NCBI RefSeq assembly: GCF_029227915.1
Contig: NC_079875.1
Coordinates: forward strand, 8,059,001 to 8,123,000
Direction: 5' to 3'
Source of the DNA: Hydractinia symbiolongicarpus
Taxonomy: Eukaryota; Cnidaria; Hydrozoa; Anthoathecata; Hydractiniidae
Length of the DNA stretch: 64,000 nucleotides
This document shows, piece by piece, positions 46,851-58,094 of this stretch. Position numbers and translations under genes: made by a program. Numbering within the stretch: position 1 is the stretch's first letter; every line of letters begins with the position of its first letter. The notes beneath the pieces are model-generated. The model was not told the origin of the DNA, ran no database searches, and saw nothing but the letters and a program-made list of their open reading frames with translations.

Positions 46851-47990
46851 ATGCTCAATGCTTTTCTCCTTTCTTAGACAGAATAAACATTTATTTATAT
46901 TTTAACTCAATTCATTATAATTTAACGGTAGCTAATGTGTGTACCATTTGTTTTAAATTCGGGCAAAAACATAACACGAGAAAATAATTGCAACTTTCAC
47001 AAAAATTCAAGTCACAAGAAAAATTTCCATGCACATGCTATGCAACACTAATGAAAAATAACCGAGCAATCCGAGCCGCAAAATATCGCCCAAGGTCTAA
47101 GTGCCGACTAACTGAGCTTGCGGTACAGCACTAGGTATTCGGTTATTATTGTGTCTGTTAACTGTCTGAGTTAGATAAAAAAATGAATGAAAAAAATAAT
47201 TTTAGTGTTCTTATAACACCACCTTTCAATAAACATTCTATCCAGAATTCGAAAATTCTTGTACAATAAAATCCAACATTACGATGCTTAGTTGCAGCAA
47301 ATATTGAATAGCTTCCAACTAACTAAAGTCAAGAGTGACATCGTGTTTGACGATTTTTATATTAATTTCAGTCTGAAATTGAGGAAAGGCGTGTATGTGT
47401 TATAAATTCGTCGTATTTCCCGCTTTTATATTCCAGACGGTTAATAATGCTCCATTGCATACACACTTTTTTCTGCAATTCAACAAAAATTGTCCAAAGA
47501 GCACAGAAGCAAAATAGGTTTAAATATATTTTGTGCCGGTACTTCAGGGACAGTTTTTTTATTGTGGATCATAATTTTATCCATTTTTAATATACCCCGT
47601 CGTGCCTCCACCATATGGAGCATGTTGCACCTCAATCATTTAAATGTTTCTGTGTTTGGTGGATTCAGGTGGATTCAAATTAAAGGTAGTCATGCATGCC
47701 TCGTGAACCCTTCTATAAAGTATGTTCAATATTTGTTCATAAAGTATATGAATCCAGTGGCGAAGTCGGTTAACACGTCAATGCATTGCAGTATCTAGCA
47801 TGGATCGTAGCGATTTGGAATTAACCTTGATTGCGAAGGCAATATAAAGTATTATTACTTTTCAGCGGCACAATTTATTGTCGCGTTAATGTATGCGATA
47901 TCTCATTGAGTTTTTATCATATTAAATTGAAAAATTATTTCGTAGAACAAAAATTTTAAATGTCATAAGCTTTTATACTTTACTTGACAG

Positions 47991-48072
47991 GGGATCAGTG
48001 GCGCAGTTGGTTAGCGCGTTGCACTCTGAACGAGTGATCACTGATTCGGTGGTTCGAACCCGCCATTGGTAA
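47991..48072 (+). tRNA. tRNA-like sequence with Pol III A and B boxes
   Basis: GATCAGTGGCGCAGTTGGTTAGCGC has a good D arm and A box; GGTGGTTCGAACCCGCC forms a T arm with a canonical B box. GATCAGT and ATTGGT pair only partly with G-T pairs. CACTC/GAGTG can form an anticodon-like stem around TGAAC (a GAA would sit in the loop), but the spacing to the T arm is too long for a standard type I tRNA. Probably a tRNA-derived SINE head or degenerate tRNA. Confidence 0.55.
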
Positions 48073-48457
48073 CGCAAACATTTCTCTGATCGAATTAGTC
48101 TCGATAATAAAATAAAGTGTGAGTATCTGTGAATATCTCGTATACATCTATCTAATATCAAAATGTGAATGTCGTGCAGTCTAAGTAAGTAGTTTCAGTT
48201 ACTCTAAGCATCGTTCGGTCAAAATCAAAATAGTCTCAAATAGCTTCAATTACTCAATTACTCAAATAGTCTCATTCGAAATACAAATCAGTTGCTCTGT
48301 ATAAGTAAGCAGGGACATAGGAAACAGTTGGATTCCACTACCAGAACGCAACTACAAATAAATTGCAGAGTTGACAACAAGAAAAATAAAAAAGGCAGGG
48401 GTCTTACTCAATTTTTATTTCGTTTTTTTTATTAAGAATTAAAAAAAATCCTAAGAT

Positions 48458-48679
48458 TTCCTTCAATGCACAGTGTAACTTGCTGACATGCGAAACATTT
48501 GAAAGAAAGGAACATGTTCTAACTGAATATTCGAAATAACTTAAATCCATTCACAACAACAGACAAAATTTGTTTGTTGTTGTAAGAATGAATTTAAGTC
48601 ATTCCATAATCCAGTTAAATCATGTTCTTTTCTTTTAAATGTGTCGCACATCAACAAGTTACACCGTGCATTGAAGGAA
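48458..48679. mobile_element. Foldback element of about 222 bp, arms over 100 bp
   Basis: TTCCTTCAATGCACAGTGTAACTTG at the left and its reverse complement with few changes at the right (CAAGTTACACCGTGCATTGAAGGAA). Pairing continues inward through AAAGAAAGGAACATG, CTTAAATCCATTC and ACAACAACAGACAAA to the centre near 48568. The arms match at roughly 80%. No ORF. Target duplication not evident. Confidence 0.85.
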
Positions 48680-51600
48680 GACATGTGGTTTGAGTACATT
48701 GTGGAATTTTATTCGCGCAAAATGCTTACGCCCTATCCACGTTCTGCTTCCAAGTTACACGTGCAATGAGAGTATTTGCTGTGTTTTTGAAAAATTTAGC
48801 GTCACAGAAGATCATGCAGTGGAATATAGTTCAAGCCAAATTCGTTGGAGGAATTCACACGGTGACCGGCATTACATGCACAATAGCTTCCTAAACTGCC
48901 ACCCTGTTTTCAACGCTCCTTTTATCAAAATAAAAATCGTGCCTGAGTTCTTCAAAAGCAAAATAAAAATTTCGTCTGGGAGAAGTTTGGCAACCCTTTT
49001 GGGAAATTTCATCTTCTTACATCCTGCTTCCTGTCAAACCTGATACTTATTTCCTTCTTTAAATTTTAAATTTTTACATTTTGCGGACTAAAACGAGTGA
49101 GCAAATGCTACGATTTGTTTTTGCGACTGGGTTAAAAAACCCTCCCTTACAATAACTTGAGAGGGAAAAACCGTGAAGCTAAAACAAAACTTGTAATCTT
49201 TGCATCTAGAAAATAATTTAGATACGAGAATAAGAAACTAAACTTTTGTCTTAATGATAAAATAGCTCCTCCTGTTGGAAATAGAATTTTCAAAATTTGT
49301 GAATTGAGAGACAGTTTTGTGACATTCGTAAATGGACAGAATTTAATAGAGAAATAAAAGCGATACACACATTTTATTCACTCAGTGGTATAATTTTCAA
49401 AGAAAGAAGAAACTTTTAAAGTAAGATTGAGGCTTATTGTACGTTATTAATTCTTAGAGAAGAAATATCACTGCATTACTTTCGGTGAACTGTTAAAATA
49501 AAGAATAAATGAATTTTCAAGTGTAGAAAGTAATGCGTTGCTTGGAATAATAAAAGGACGATTCATAAAATAGAATACCAGAAAACCTTATCATTTTTAG
49601 CACTTTATAAATACATCTCTTAAAATGAAAACAAGACCATTGGTGGAGGATATAATAAAATGACGCGACTGTTTCGAAGTTCTATTTACTGTCAGAGAAA
49701 TGCTTATTAAATACCAATAAAGTTATGTACCCACAAAATGCCGTTTTATTATCAAGTACAGTTGAACTATAAAAATCTTGCCTTTTCAATCGGATGTTTG
49801 AACTAATTTTCCCAAAAATAATTACAGTTGGAGATTGCAGTTTTTCTTTTTTTTTAATTTTATTTTAATACACCTTTCCTTAGACTTATTCTTTTGATGT
49901 GCCGCAACTTTTTCTGTTGAGTTTTATGAAAAACGGACAACAGATTTGAATTCCTTATCAAAAATGTGATAAACAAAGAAAATTTCGAAACAATGCAGCA
50001 AGTAAACAACCTGCTATTCTAATTTAAAGATTTGTGGCAAGTCCAACCTCTTTTTGAAAACGAGGGGGGACATGGTAACTTGAGCATTAAGAAGACTTTA
50101 ACTGTGATATATATCTCCTCAAAATAGCACTTTCTGTTGGCGTATCAAGTTAAACTTTTACACATAAATTAAACAAACTATGCTGAATTCAAATATGGTA
50201 TTAATATTTTACGAGTTTACAAAAAGTATGACTCATGGTCTCGGGAAAGGTGTATTTTACTTATTTTCGTTTTTTTTACTCAGTTATTTATTCTTTTTAT
50301 TTTTGCTCAATCATTTGTCGCAATTAGGTTTTAGAAGCGTATTCGTTCGGAATGAATTATTTGTCAAAAAACAACTTATCTCGGAAAGAATCTTATTCAA
50401 CAAATGAAATTTTTGTCACTTGCAAAGTTCACAAAAAACGCTGTAGAACTAAGCTGTAGTCGTAAGTTAAACTGAGCCATTTTTTTGCCTGAGTTGGTAC
50501 CACGAAATTTTGATAAGTGTTCTGAATATTTATGACAAGCTATACCAAATGAGTTTCTTCAATATTATTTGTGCTTATTATTATTATCAGCTTTTTATCT
50601 TTCAAAATTTACAAGTATGAAATGCCTCTACACAAGGACACATAAAGAAGGCCAATCAAGTTGATAAATGGAACTAAAATTCATATGTCTGAAAGCAATG
50701 CAGTGATTTTCGAATCCAGTTATTTCAAGAGTAAAGAAAAAATTGAAAATCTTTCTTCAATCGCTTTTATTTCTATTTTTATATAGCGGAGCAAAATTTT
50801 CTATTCAACTCAAAATTTATACGAATGTCATTAGGTCGAATTTCTTTGAAAACCTTCCACTCATTAAAACCTACCTAGCCTACTTGTACCTTCCAAACTA
50901 CCGGTGCATATTCCCAAAAATATTTTGTCTTAATCGCCCAAATTACTGGCACCAACACAGCCACCGACACCGTCGCCCAAACCTTCTAACTCAAAAAAAT
51001 ACCCCAAAGCATGATCAAAAGTGACGCTACCTGACGCGCACGCAAACCTATGCATTCCACAAGTACTCATAACCACATACCTTGACAAGAAAGTTCTCGA
51101 GTTGCATTTAGACAAAACTAAATCTTTACAGCAATGTATACGTTGGATAGATAATCGAATGGAAGCTACTCGAGAACATTCTGCTTTCATAATATGCACA
51201 TATAACTCTATGATATATAATATCGCATAACCAGTGTTCCATAGACGTGTTATTTCGATTGATCGACATCTAAAAGAAAATTGTGAAATTATAGTGCTTA
51301 AAAAGATAAGAAAAAATTAACCGATGAAAAATTAATTAATAATGTTTGATACGACGAGGATAAAAAAATGCAGAACAAACTAAAATTACACAGAGGGCGC
51401 TTATTAGAGTGTATCTAATAAATGGAATACTGTGTGTGTAGTGTTTTTAAACTCAGAATAATAACAAGCAAACAATAAAAAAAAAACCAAAAAAATTGAA
51501 ACGTGTACTGTTGTGGTCAAAAAAACAAAAACAACAACCGTAAATAAATAAATAGGTTCACAAACCTTAAAACATTCCAAAAATACTTCGGATGAAAAAA

Positions 51601-51690
51601 ATATTTTCATGCGTGCGTTCGCATCTCTCATATTTTTTTATCCTGCTCAATTTTTTAAAACACAACATTTTGACGCTCAAAATTTTCCCA
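48680..51690. other. No recognised gene
   Basis: Plus-strand frames at 48690-49043, 50743-51024 and 51021-51230 carry no motif I recognise. AAAATAAAGAATAAATGAATT near 49495 and other A-rich words are unremarkable in this composition. Confidence 0.4.
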
Positions 51691-51696
51691 TAGGAG

Positions 51697-51828
51697 TAAC
51701 ACTGCTTTTTTCTTAACAGTTAATTGTATATTAAGGCTGGAATTACACTGCTTTCATTAACAGTTAATTGTCTATTAAGGTTGGAATTACACTGCTTTCA
51801 TTAACAGTTAATTGTCTATTAAGGTTGA
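51697..51828 (+). repeat. 44-bp tandem repeat, three copies
   Basis: TTAACAGTTAATTGTCTATT followed by AAGGTTGGAATTACACTGCTTTCA, three times. The second and third are nearly identical; the first has TATATT and a variant TTTTTTC. Confidence 0.9.
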
Positions 51829-53400
51829 AATGGTTACGCAAGTTACGACGGCATACATTATCGTCACAACTATCTGTTATCACTTTTTTCTGTCGCTTTT
51901 GTGATAATTGTACGCATGTAATAACAGAAAGCTTAAATTTTTAAAAATCAATATATTTTTTATGGGCTAACAATAAGTTGTCAACTTGCAGAAAATACTT
52001 TGTGTAAAGAGCGTAAAAAAAGAATCATTGATTGCTGTTTCTGAAATCAGGAGTTAATCATAATTGTTAAATATTGATATCAAGAAAAACAAAAAGAATT
52101 CTAGAAAGATCATTTGTATACAAAATTTACACAAATATACAAAATTCTAATTATACAAATCAAATGGGTCCTTATTCGAGGGGAGGGGTTGTTTAATAGA
52201 AAGGGACGTTTATTCGAAGCATTACGGTATAAGAACTTTTAACCTTTCCTCAAATATTTTAACGGTGTGTTTTCCTGAAAGAAAAACAGGGCTAGATATC
52301 ACCATGTTTCGTGCACATTTAACATATTTTGTGCTGGCGAAGCACCGCTTGATACTAACGCTCGAACAGACAAACGCATCAATTATTATAGCGACGATTT
52401 TTTATCGACAAATTTAACAACTCTCACGGCACAAACTTAATGGCAGCAACACCGCGCGATGATTTGCTCAGTCGCACGACCAAAAGATTGACTTATAAGA
52501 GAAGTGTATTATGTACATAACATTTCTCTACATGTGGACCGAACATTTCTCTTTAGTTGTAATTACAACTAAATATAAAGCTAACAGCTTTATAATGTAG
52601 CAGGTTCCTGCACATGTGCATGTTCATAAAATAGAATAGTATCACGAATCAATTCATTTCAATAGCGGAGTAGTAAACTTCACTTATCAATAGACCCCAT
52701 CAATGTCAAAATGGCCCAGATTCCCCAGACTTGTGATAGCGTCCACCAAGCAAACTACATGCTTTTTCCTTTATAAGCACGTGCTTTATCAGAATAACAG
52801 ACTGGGATATTAGGTTAAAATGTGTTGTGTTTAGAAGAACAAAAATATCAGAATAAGAAATATAATATGCAAGTAGTTTTTTTGGAGAGTTATTTATTGC
52901 ATATAACACTTGATTTTTTTCATGGCTGGGAACCGGTATGTCATTTATTTACAAACGGGAGTCAAAATCTTGCTCACTCCATATTACGGAGCAAAGTTGG
53001 GTCCGGAACTTTTTGAGTTCATGGAAGAGATGTGTTTTACACTTTGAAGGGAACTGTTTCAAACAGAAGGAAATATTTCGGAGTAAATAGAAGGAATGTT
53101 TAAGAAGTGAACCATAGGAACATCGTAGGTAAAAACAGGCTGTTTCCAGTGTTGTTATTTAATCGAAGTTAGGATATGGTTTTTAGGAAAAGAGGGCTAT
53201 ACAAATGTGCGACACGGTAAACATGTACTAAGCACTCAGCATACTCTTAACGACAAGCTGTTACTTGTGTTCCTGTCCAACCAAGGTTGTGTTAATGTTT
53301 TTTTAAATAAGCTTACTCCTGTATGGAAGTGCGACATTGTGTACCTGTAGTAAGTGTTCACACCGGATGAAAATTCATTTTTGAGCTTTCACTGGAAAAA
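51829..53400. other. No recognised gene
   Basis: Fragments such as GTTTATTCGAAGCATTACGG near 52208 resemble dispersed repeat ends. About 53195-53300 contains TGTGCGACACGGTAAACATG, possibly an inverted copy of the repeat at 41.3 kb. Nothing coding was identified. Confidence 0.4.
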
Positions 53401-53401
53401 T

Positions 53402-53448
53402 CCCCCCCCCCCCCCCCCCCCAAAAAAAAAAAAAAAAAAAAAAAAAAA
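53402..53448. repeat. Homopolymer junction: 20 C then 27 A
   Basis: A run of about 20 C immediately followed by about 27 A. Long homopolymers of this sort are error-prone in sequencing, so exact lengths are unsafe. Confidence 0.9.
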
Positions 53449-53681
53449 GACTAGCCGACTGTTCTTGCTATGACAGGGTATAAAAATGTCAACAAAATTT
53501 TGGGAAAAGTTATAGCACATCAATGTTGTGCGCTTCACTCGATTTAGAAATAATGCACAACTGTACTAAAACGCTTTAGCTGAATATGTAGCACAGTTTA
53601 CAGTTCTTATTACAAGTTCCACCGGTCGTTCAACACCGGGTAACACAGTTATTTGTGTGCTGTAAATTCCCTGGTATATAT

Positions 53682-53867
53682 GGCCTAATGGCTATGACAC
53701 TGAGGCAAATAAGAGATCCTGGACAGGGCTAGAAAATACATAATTACCTTGCACGTACAACGAGGTAATGATGAGTATATGACATATATACCTATATTGA
53801 GGGTAATAGGTAATCTTTGTTGTAGATGGAACAGTGGCATACATTTATCACCTTCATTTATAGAGCG
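53682..53867 (+). mobile_element. SINE-like element, copy 1 (B box deleted)
   Basis: GGCCTAATGGCTATGACACTG, then AAATAAGAGATCC, GGACAGGGCTAG, then a body with ATTACCTTGCACGTACAACGA, GGTAATGATGAGTATATGAC, AATAGGTAATCTTTG and CATACATTTATCACCTTCAT. The same blocks occur in the same order on the minus strand at 54680-54910. This copy lacks about 13 bp corresponding to the AAGTTCAATTCTT of the other copy, which holds the B-box-like core. Confidence 0.65.
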
Positions 53868-53901
53868 TTTGTCTCAAGCAATTTCTTGCAACACAAATGT
53901 G

Positions 53902-54270
53902 AAAAATTAGTGTGTATGCGACCTTAAATATATTTAGGTGCTTTTGCGTCTTTAAATGACAAAAATAATCCAAAATACCGTTCAAAAAATTTTTTTGCTA
54001 CAAATAATGGCTTTTTCTGTTGTTTTTTTGCTAAGCGCAAGGCTAAGCAACAAAATGAGAAAAATTGGTGTTTATGCGAAGTTAAATATCTTGGTTGCTT
54101 TTACGTGTTTAAATGACAAAAATAATCTAAGATACCGTTCAAAAAAGTTTATTGCTACAAATAATGGCTTTTACTGTTGTCTTTGTGATAATCAATAGTT
54201 TTAGCATGAAAAATGTGTATTAGTGTTTATGCAGCGACCTAAGTATTTTAAGGTACTTTTGCGTCTTGGG
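53902..54270 (+). repeat. Tandem repeat of about 150-158 bp, 2.4 copies
   Basis: Units begin AAAAATTRGTGTKTATGCGA, contain TTTAAATGACAAAAATAATC, ATACCGTTCAAAAAA, GCTACAAATAATGGCTTTT and (unit 1) GCTAAGCGCAAG. Unit 1 is 53902-54059, unit 2 54060-54208, then a partial third. The plus-strand frame at 53956-54198 runs through them. Single copies lie at 12310 and 56040. Confidence 0.85.
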
Positions 54271-54376
54271 TTACGGAGGGGTTCTCAAGCGAAAATTTTT
54301 AGTGATTCTTATTCTGAAAATATGATTTGAGACAAGGCAAAACGAACAAGTATAGCTGCCTTTTTGTGTTCTATAT

Positions 54377-54620
54377 GGCGCCGTAGATTAGTGGTTCTGT
54401 GCGGGAGACCGGGGATCAATTCCTCTTGACGGCGATTCAACATGGGAGAGTGAATGTTACCGTAGTTCTGGATTAACCCAAGCCATGTGAGGGAAATGGC
54501 ACTGTGTGGACCGTTGGATGTTGCTGGGAGTTGTCTAGTAGGGCGTGGCCCTAATTGGGTCTGCGTAGCTCAAAATGAGCATTAAATACTCTAGGAATAT
54601 CCATCTGAGCCATGGCCCCT
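54377..54620 (+). mobile_element. tRNA-derived SINE with body
   Basis: The head GGCGCCGTAGATTAGTGGTT...GGGAGACCGGGGATCAATTCC...GACGGCG has A- and B-box-like segments and pairing ends (CGCCGT with ACGGCG), but at 58 nt lacks the anticodon arm. The body follows: GGGAGAGTGAATGTTACCG, TTCTGGATTAACCCAAGCC, GGACCGTTGGATGTTGCTGG and AGGGCGTGGCCCTAATTGGG. The 3' end is uncertain. Confidence 0.6.
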
Positions 54621-54679
54621 TCTGGAAATAATAGACAGGATATATCGATATTTGTGACGCTAGCCATGTATAATATGCA

Positions 54680-54910
54680 CATCTATCTATATATCTATAA
54701 ATGAAAGTAATGCATGTATGCAACACTATGCCCTAGCATTCAAAGAATACCTATAATCCTTAAAATAGTTATAAACATATCATCTACTCATTATTACCTT
54801 TTGTTGTTGTTGTTGTTGTAGATGCAAGATAATCATGTTCTTTCCTAGCCCTGTCCAAGAATTGAACTTGGATCTCTCATTTGCATAAGTGTCACAGCCA
54901 TTAGGGCATG
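54680..54910 (-). mobile_element. SINE-like element, copy 2 (inverted, B box present)
   Basis: Minus strand: GCCCTAATGGCTGTGACACTT, GAGATCCAAGTTCAATTCTTGG (stem CCAAG/CTTGG and B-box-like GTTCAATTC), ACAGGGC pairing with GCCCT at the start. The body then follows in the order seen at 53682-53867, with a (CAA)n insertion (CTACAACAACAACAACAA). The two copies face each other across 54 kb. Confidence 0.65.
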
Positions 54911-55149
54911 AATATATACAAAACTTTACATGTGCATCTTATATGCTTATCACATATAGCCTAGTTAACTTTACTTGTGGATATCAAAATTCAAATTTGT
55001 TGCATATACTAACTGGACGGGGGAACCGGCGTTGAAATGACTAAGTCACAGGTAACTAACTGTGTTGCCCGGTGAAGCAATTAATGCGAATTGTAGTGTG
55101 CCACACATTCAGGTTGAGCGTTTTAGTACAGACATGTAGTATATCGTAA

Positions 55150-55260
55150 ATCGTGCACGAGCGCTTAGTACAGACAGATGTCGCACATCCATGTAGGTTT
55201 AATCCCCTTTATAAAAAAAACTTTAGAGCAACTTCTGTCAAATATAAACATAGGTAGCAG
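55150..55260 (-). repeat. Dispersed repeat, third copy of the 40.9/41.3 kb family
   Basis: TGTCGCACATCCATGTAGGT, TAATCCCCTTTATAAAAAA and GAGCAACTTCTGTC match GTCGCACATCCGTATAGGC, AATACCCTTTTTAAA and CGCAACCTCGG at 41309-41360. Confidence 0.5.
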
Positions 55261-57139
55261 CTTTTTGTTAACATTGGGCGGACTGCTTAGGCTATGTATG
55301 AAGCTATGTTCTTTTGCTGACTTTGCTGACAACTCGTTGGTTCTTGGTTTTTGGTGTAAAATTGTCAGAGTCAACATATTTTGTGGACGATTGTAGCTAG
55401 AACAAGCTATGTGAGGGGTAGATGTCTTTATGTGTTTATATGTTTGCTTTATTTTATGCCACCTAAAAGTCTTAAAATAGCTAGCTAGCTATATGCTATC
55501 TAAGTTCTATTATTATTCCAGCTAAGTCAGGAGTTTTATGCTAGCTAGCTTTAGGTGTGAGTGAGGCTAAGAAGGGGTTCAATACATGTAAAAAAATAGT
55601 GATGTACTAGCTATGGACTTCGTGTTTCTTAAAAATGTCCTTCTGTCACTTGCGGCCAGGGTGATACAGCTTAGATTAACGCGAGTTACGTTTGAAGCGG
55701 AACGTAACTGAGAAAATGTCACGTGATATTAGTAGAAGTGAAGATATGAATCACGTAAGTGAAACGTTAGGCTGACTTGTCCCTGCTAACGCATCTTTAA
55801 AAAAGTAAAAGTACTCCATTATTTGCCTTGTCCAATTAAACTTTTACGTGAAAAAACCCAGATTAAACTACTTGGTAATCCAAAATTGACGAAAAATTGA
55901 AAATTTTGAAATTCTATACACCCTTCACAGCACCTTATATTTGACTTTTTAATGAAGAAATGGGCGTCGCTATACTCTGCAATAATTCTGATACATGCAA
56001 AATAATGTTTTTGTAGGGTTCTTGCGATGAACATAAGTTTTAACAACAAAATGTGGAATTTGATGTTTATGCGACCTTAAAAGTTGTCCTGTGTATTTTC
56101 GTCCCAAAAGGAAAATACAATTCGAGATACCGTTAGTGCCATTAAATTTTTTCCGCAGGTGAACCCTAACTGAAGCAAACAAATCTTTAAAATTTAATAT
56201 GCCCTAAAACAAACAGCAAAACTAATTTAAATCGCGGCTTAACTTATGAAAACATAACACAGGCATCAAAACAACTTTAATTCGCTGGTCCAGTCATAAC
56301 ACAAGTAGAAAATTGGTTTACCACGTATTTATGTTCAATGTGCGCATGCGCTGACATAATTTGTCTAAAAAGATATAGGTTTAAGAAGTGAAGAGTAATT
56401 ATTTCTTAATTTTTCTAATGTGTTTTTTATTTACTAATCTGGTTGATGTAAATACATTCTTGATGAATTAATAAAAATTCTTATCAGGAAATATTGGCAG
56501 AATTATTTTCAGAATATGACATCAGGTTGAAGTTAGTTTAGGCTAGGTATTTCTAAGTATGGACTGTAAGGATAAAAATCTACAAAGTTATTCCAGTTTT
56601 TCTTAAGATAGCGATAGTGAAAACGCATTAAAGGAACAAATCTTATTTCGAAGAAAGTCAAATTTCGCCAAAATATGTACAGTAATCGAGGTAAGTCTAT
56701 CCCAGAAGAAGTACAGCTCAGAAAAGCGGAAAATTTAAAAAGAAGAAAATACATATGCAAAGTAGACCTTTACTGACACATTTTATTTGAATGAACAAAT
56801 ATCAAGCATGGTCTCAAAGTCTTTGTAGTGTAGGAACCAAATGAAGTGTGTCATATTCGAAGTAAATTTTTACACCCTGTGGAGTTTCAAGTAACCAGGA
56901 GTTTACTGTAAAAAAATTTCCTTATTTGAAATTTTAGTTATTCGAAGTAAATTTCTATCCCCCATGGAGTTTAAAATAACCAGCAGTCTACTGTAAGAGA
57001 GTTTTATTGGTCAAATTTTACAACAAATACGTAAAGGGTGATTTACACGGTGTAACAACCTATAAGTAAGGGTACGAGGTATATTCGTAAAAATCGTTTA
57101 TCTGTTTAACAAATATTTTACATAGAATTACCAGGGTTC

Positions 57140-57375
57140 CCACTTATTTTGCAAGTAACTTTTTTAGGATATCCTTTGAATTAGTGACAAGGGTAAGTTA
57201 GCAAATATTTCTGACTTATATTCCACAAACAAAATAAAAGAGTTTCATAAATAGTTGTTCTCTAAAAAAGTTAGGAGATTTTTAGGAGTATTTGCAAAAA
57301 ATCAGGAAATTTTAGGATATTTAAGGATTATTTAGGAGGATTTTATTTTTTTAAGATTTTTAGGAGGCGTAGGAA
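57140..57375 (+). repeat. Degenerate TTTAGGA-rich stretch
   Basis: AGGAGATTTTTAGGAG, AGGAAATTTTAGGATATTTA, AGGATTATTTAGGAGG and TTTTTAGGAGGCGTAGGAAT recur without a fixed period. Confidence 0.5.
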
Positions 57376-57743
57376 TCCTGATTACTCTTTTAATTTTTAG
57401 AAAAAAGTGATAAAAGATTGCATCGTTCTTTCAAATCTTCTTTAATTGATTTTGTTCATAAAGGCATTCCAATACTACAATGTAAAAATTTTCCAGCCTT
57501 ACAAATTTTCTTCGTAAAAGCATTCGAATCCCAAGATGTGAAAAATCCAGCCTTACAAAATTTGAATTAGATGTTGAAATTTCCTACTAGGAGACCGAAG
57601 AATCTATTTGATTTAAATGATTTTCCAGACTATGGGAGTTCGAATTACAGGAGTTTTCTTATAAGGTTTAAAAGTAAACTATGAAGAACCGAAAAAGTTG
57701 TTCGCTTTTAATGGACTTCAACTACAAAGGTTTTAACAACTAT

Positions 57744-57749
57744 TTTATT
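57744..57749 (-). promoter_or_regulatory. Possible polyadenylation signal for the RNF115/126-like gene
   Basis: AATAAA on the minus strand about 350 bp downstream of the stop at 58095. In AT-rich DNA this hexamer is frequent, so the assignment is weak. Confidence 0.25.
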
Positions 57750-58094
57750 TGTGGTTGAAAACAGGAGGGATAATTTAACGTTGTCCTTTATCAGAACAAT
57801 AGTTACGTTGGCAAAATCTTGTAATAAAAAATAACAAAGCAGTGTTATCAAAATATTTCTTTCTATCCACGTGTTCCTAATTTTCATCTACAAATTTTAA
57901 AATGGTAACCTACTTACTTATAAGTACATCATAATTATTTAGAAAATCTTTACAAGTTCATTTTAAAAAACATCTATCTTGATTTTGAGATAAACCCTGA
58001 AGAACATAAGGCGTAAGCAGTAGTGCTAACCGCGGGTGTACAGTGTTTCACGCAGGCTGACGAGTATAAGCATAGTACTGGACACGTTCATGTG

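Larger units (their letters stand above)
55261..58094. other. Gene-poor interval left of the RNF115/126-like gene
   Basis: Contains CTAGCTAGCT words at 55480-55550, a weak dispersed repeat copy (56040-56150, TTTATGCGACCTTAAA and GAGATACCGTTAG) and a TTTAGGA-rich stretch at 57140-57375. Part of it should be the 3' UTR of the minus-strand gene ending at 58095. Confidence 0.45.

Noticed and set aside
51021-51230. Plus-strand frame with plausible protein composition (VLITTYLDKKVLELHLDK)
   Set aside because: No family recognised, no clear splice sites and a competing frame on the opposite strand.
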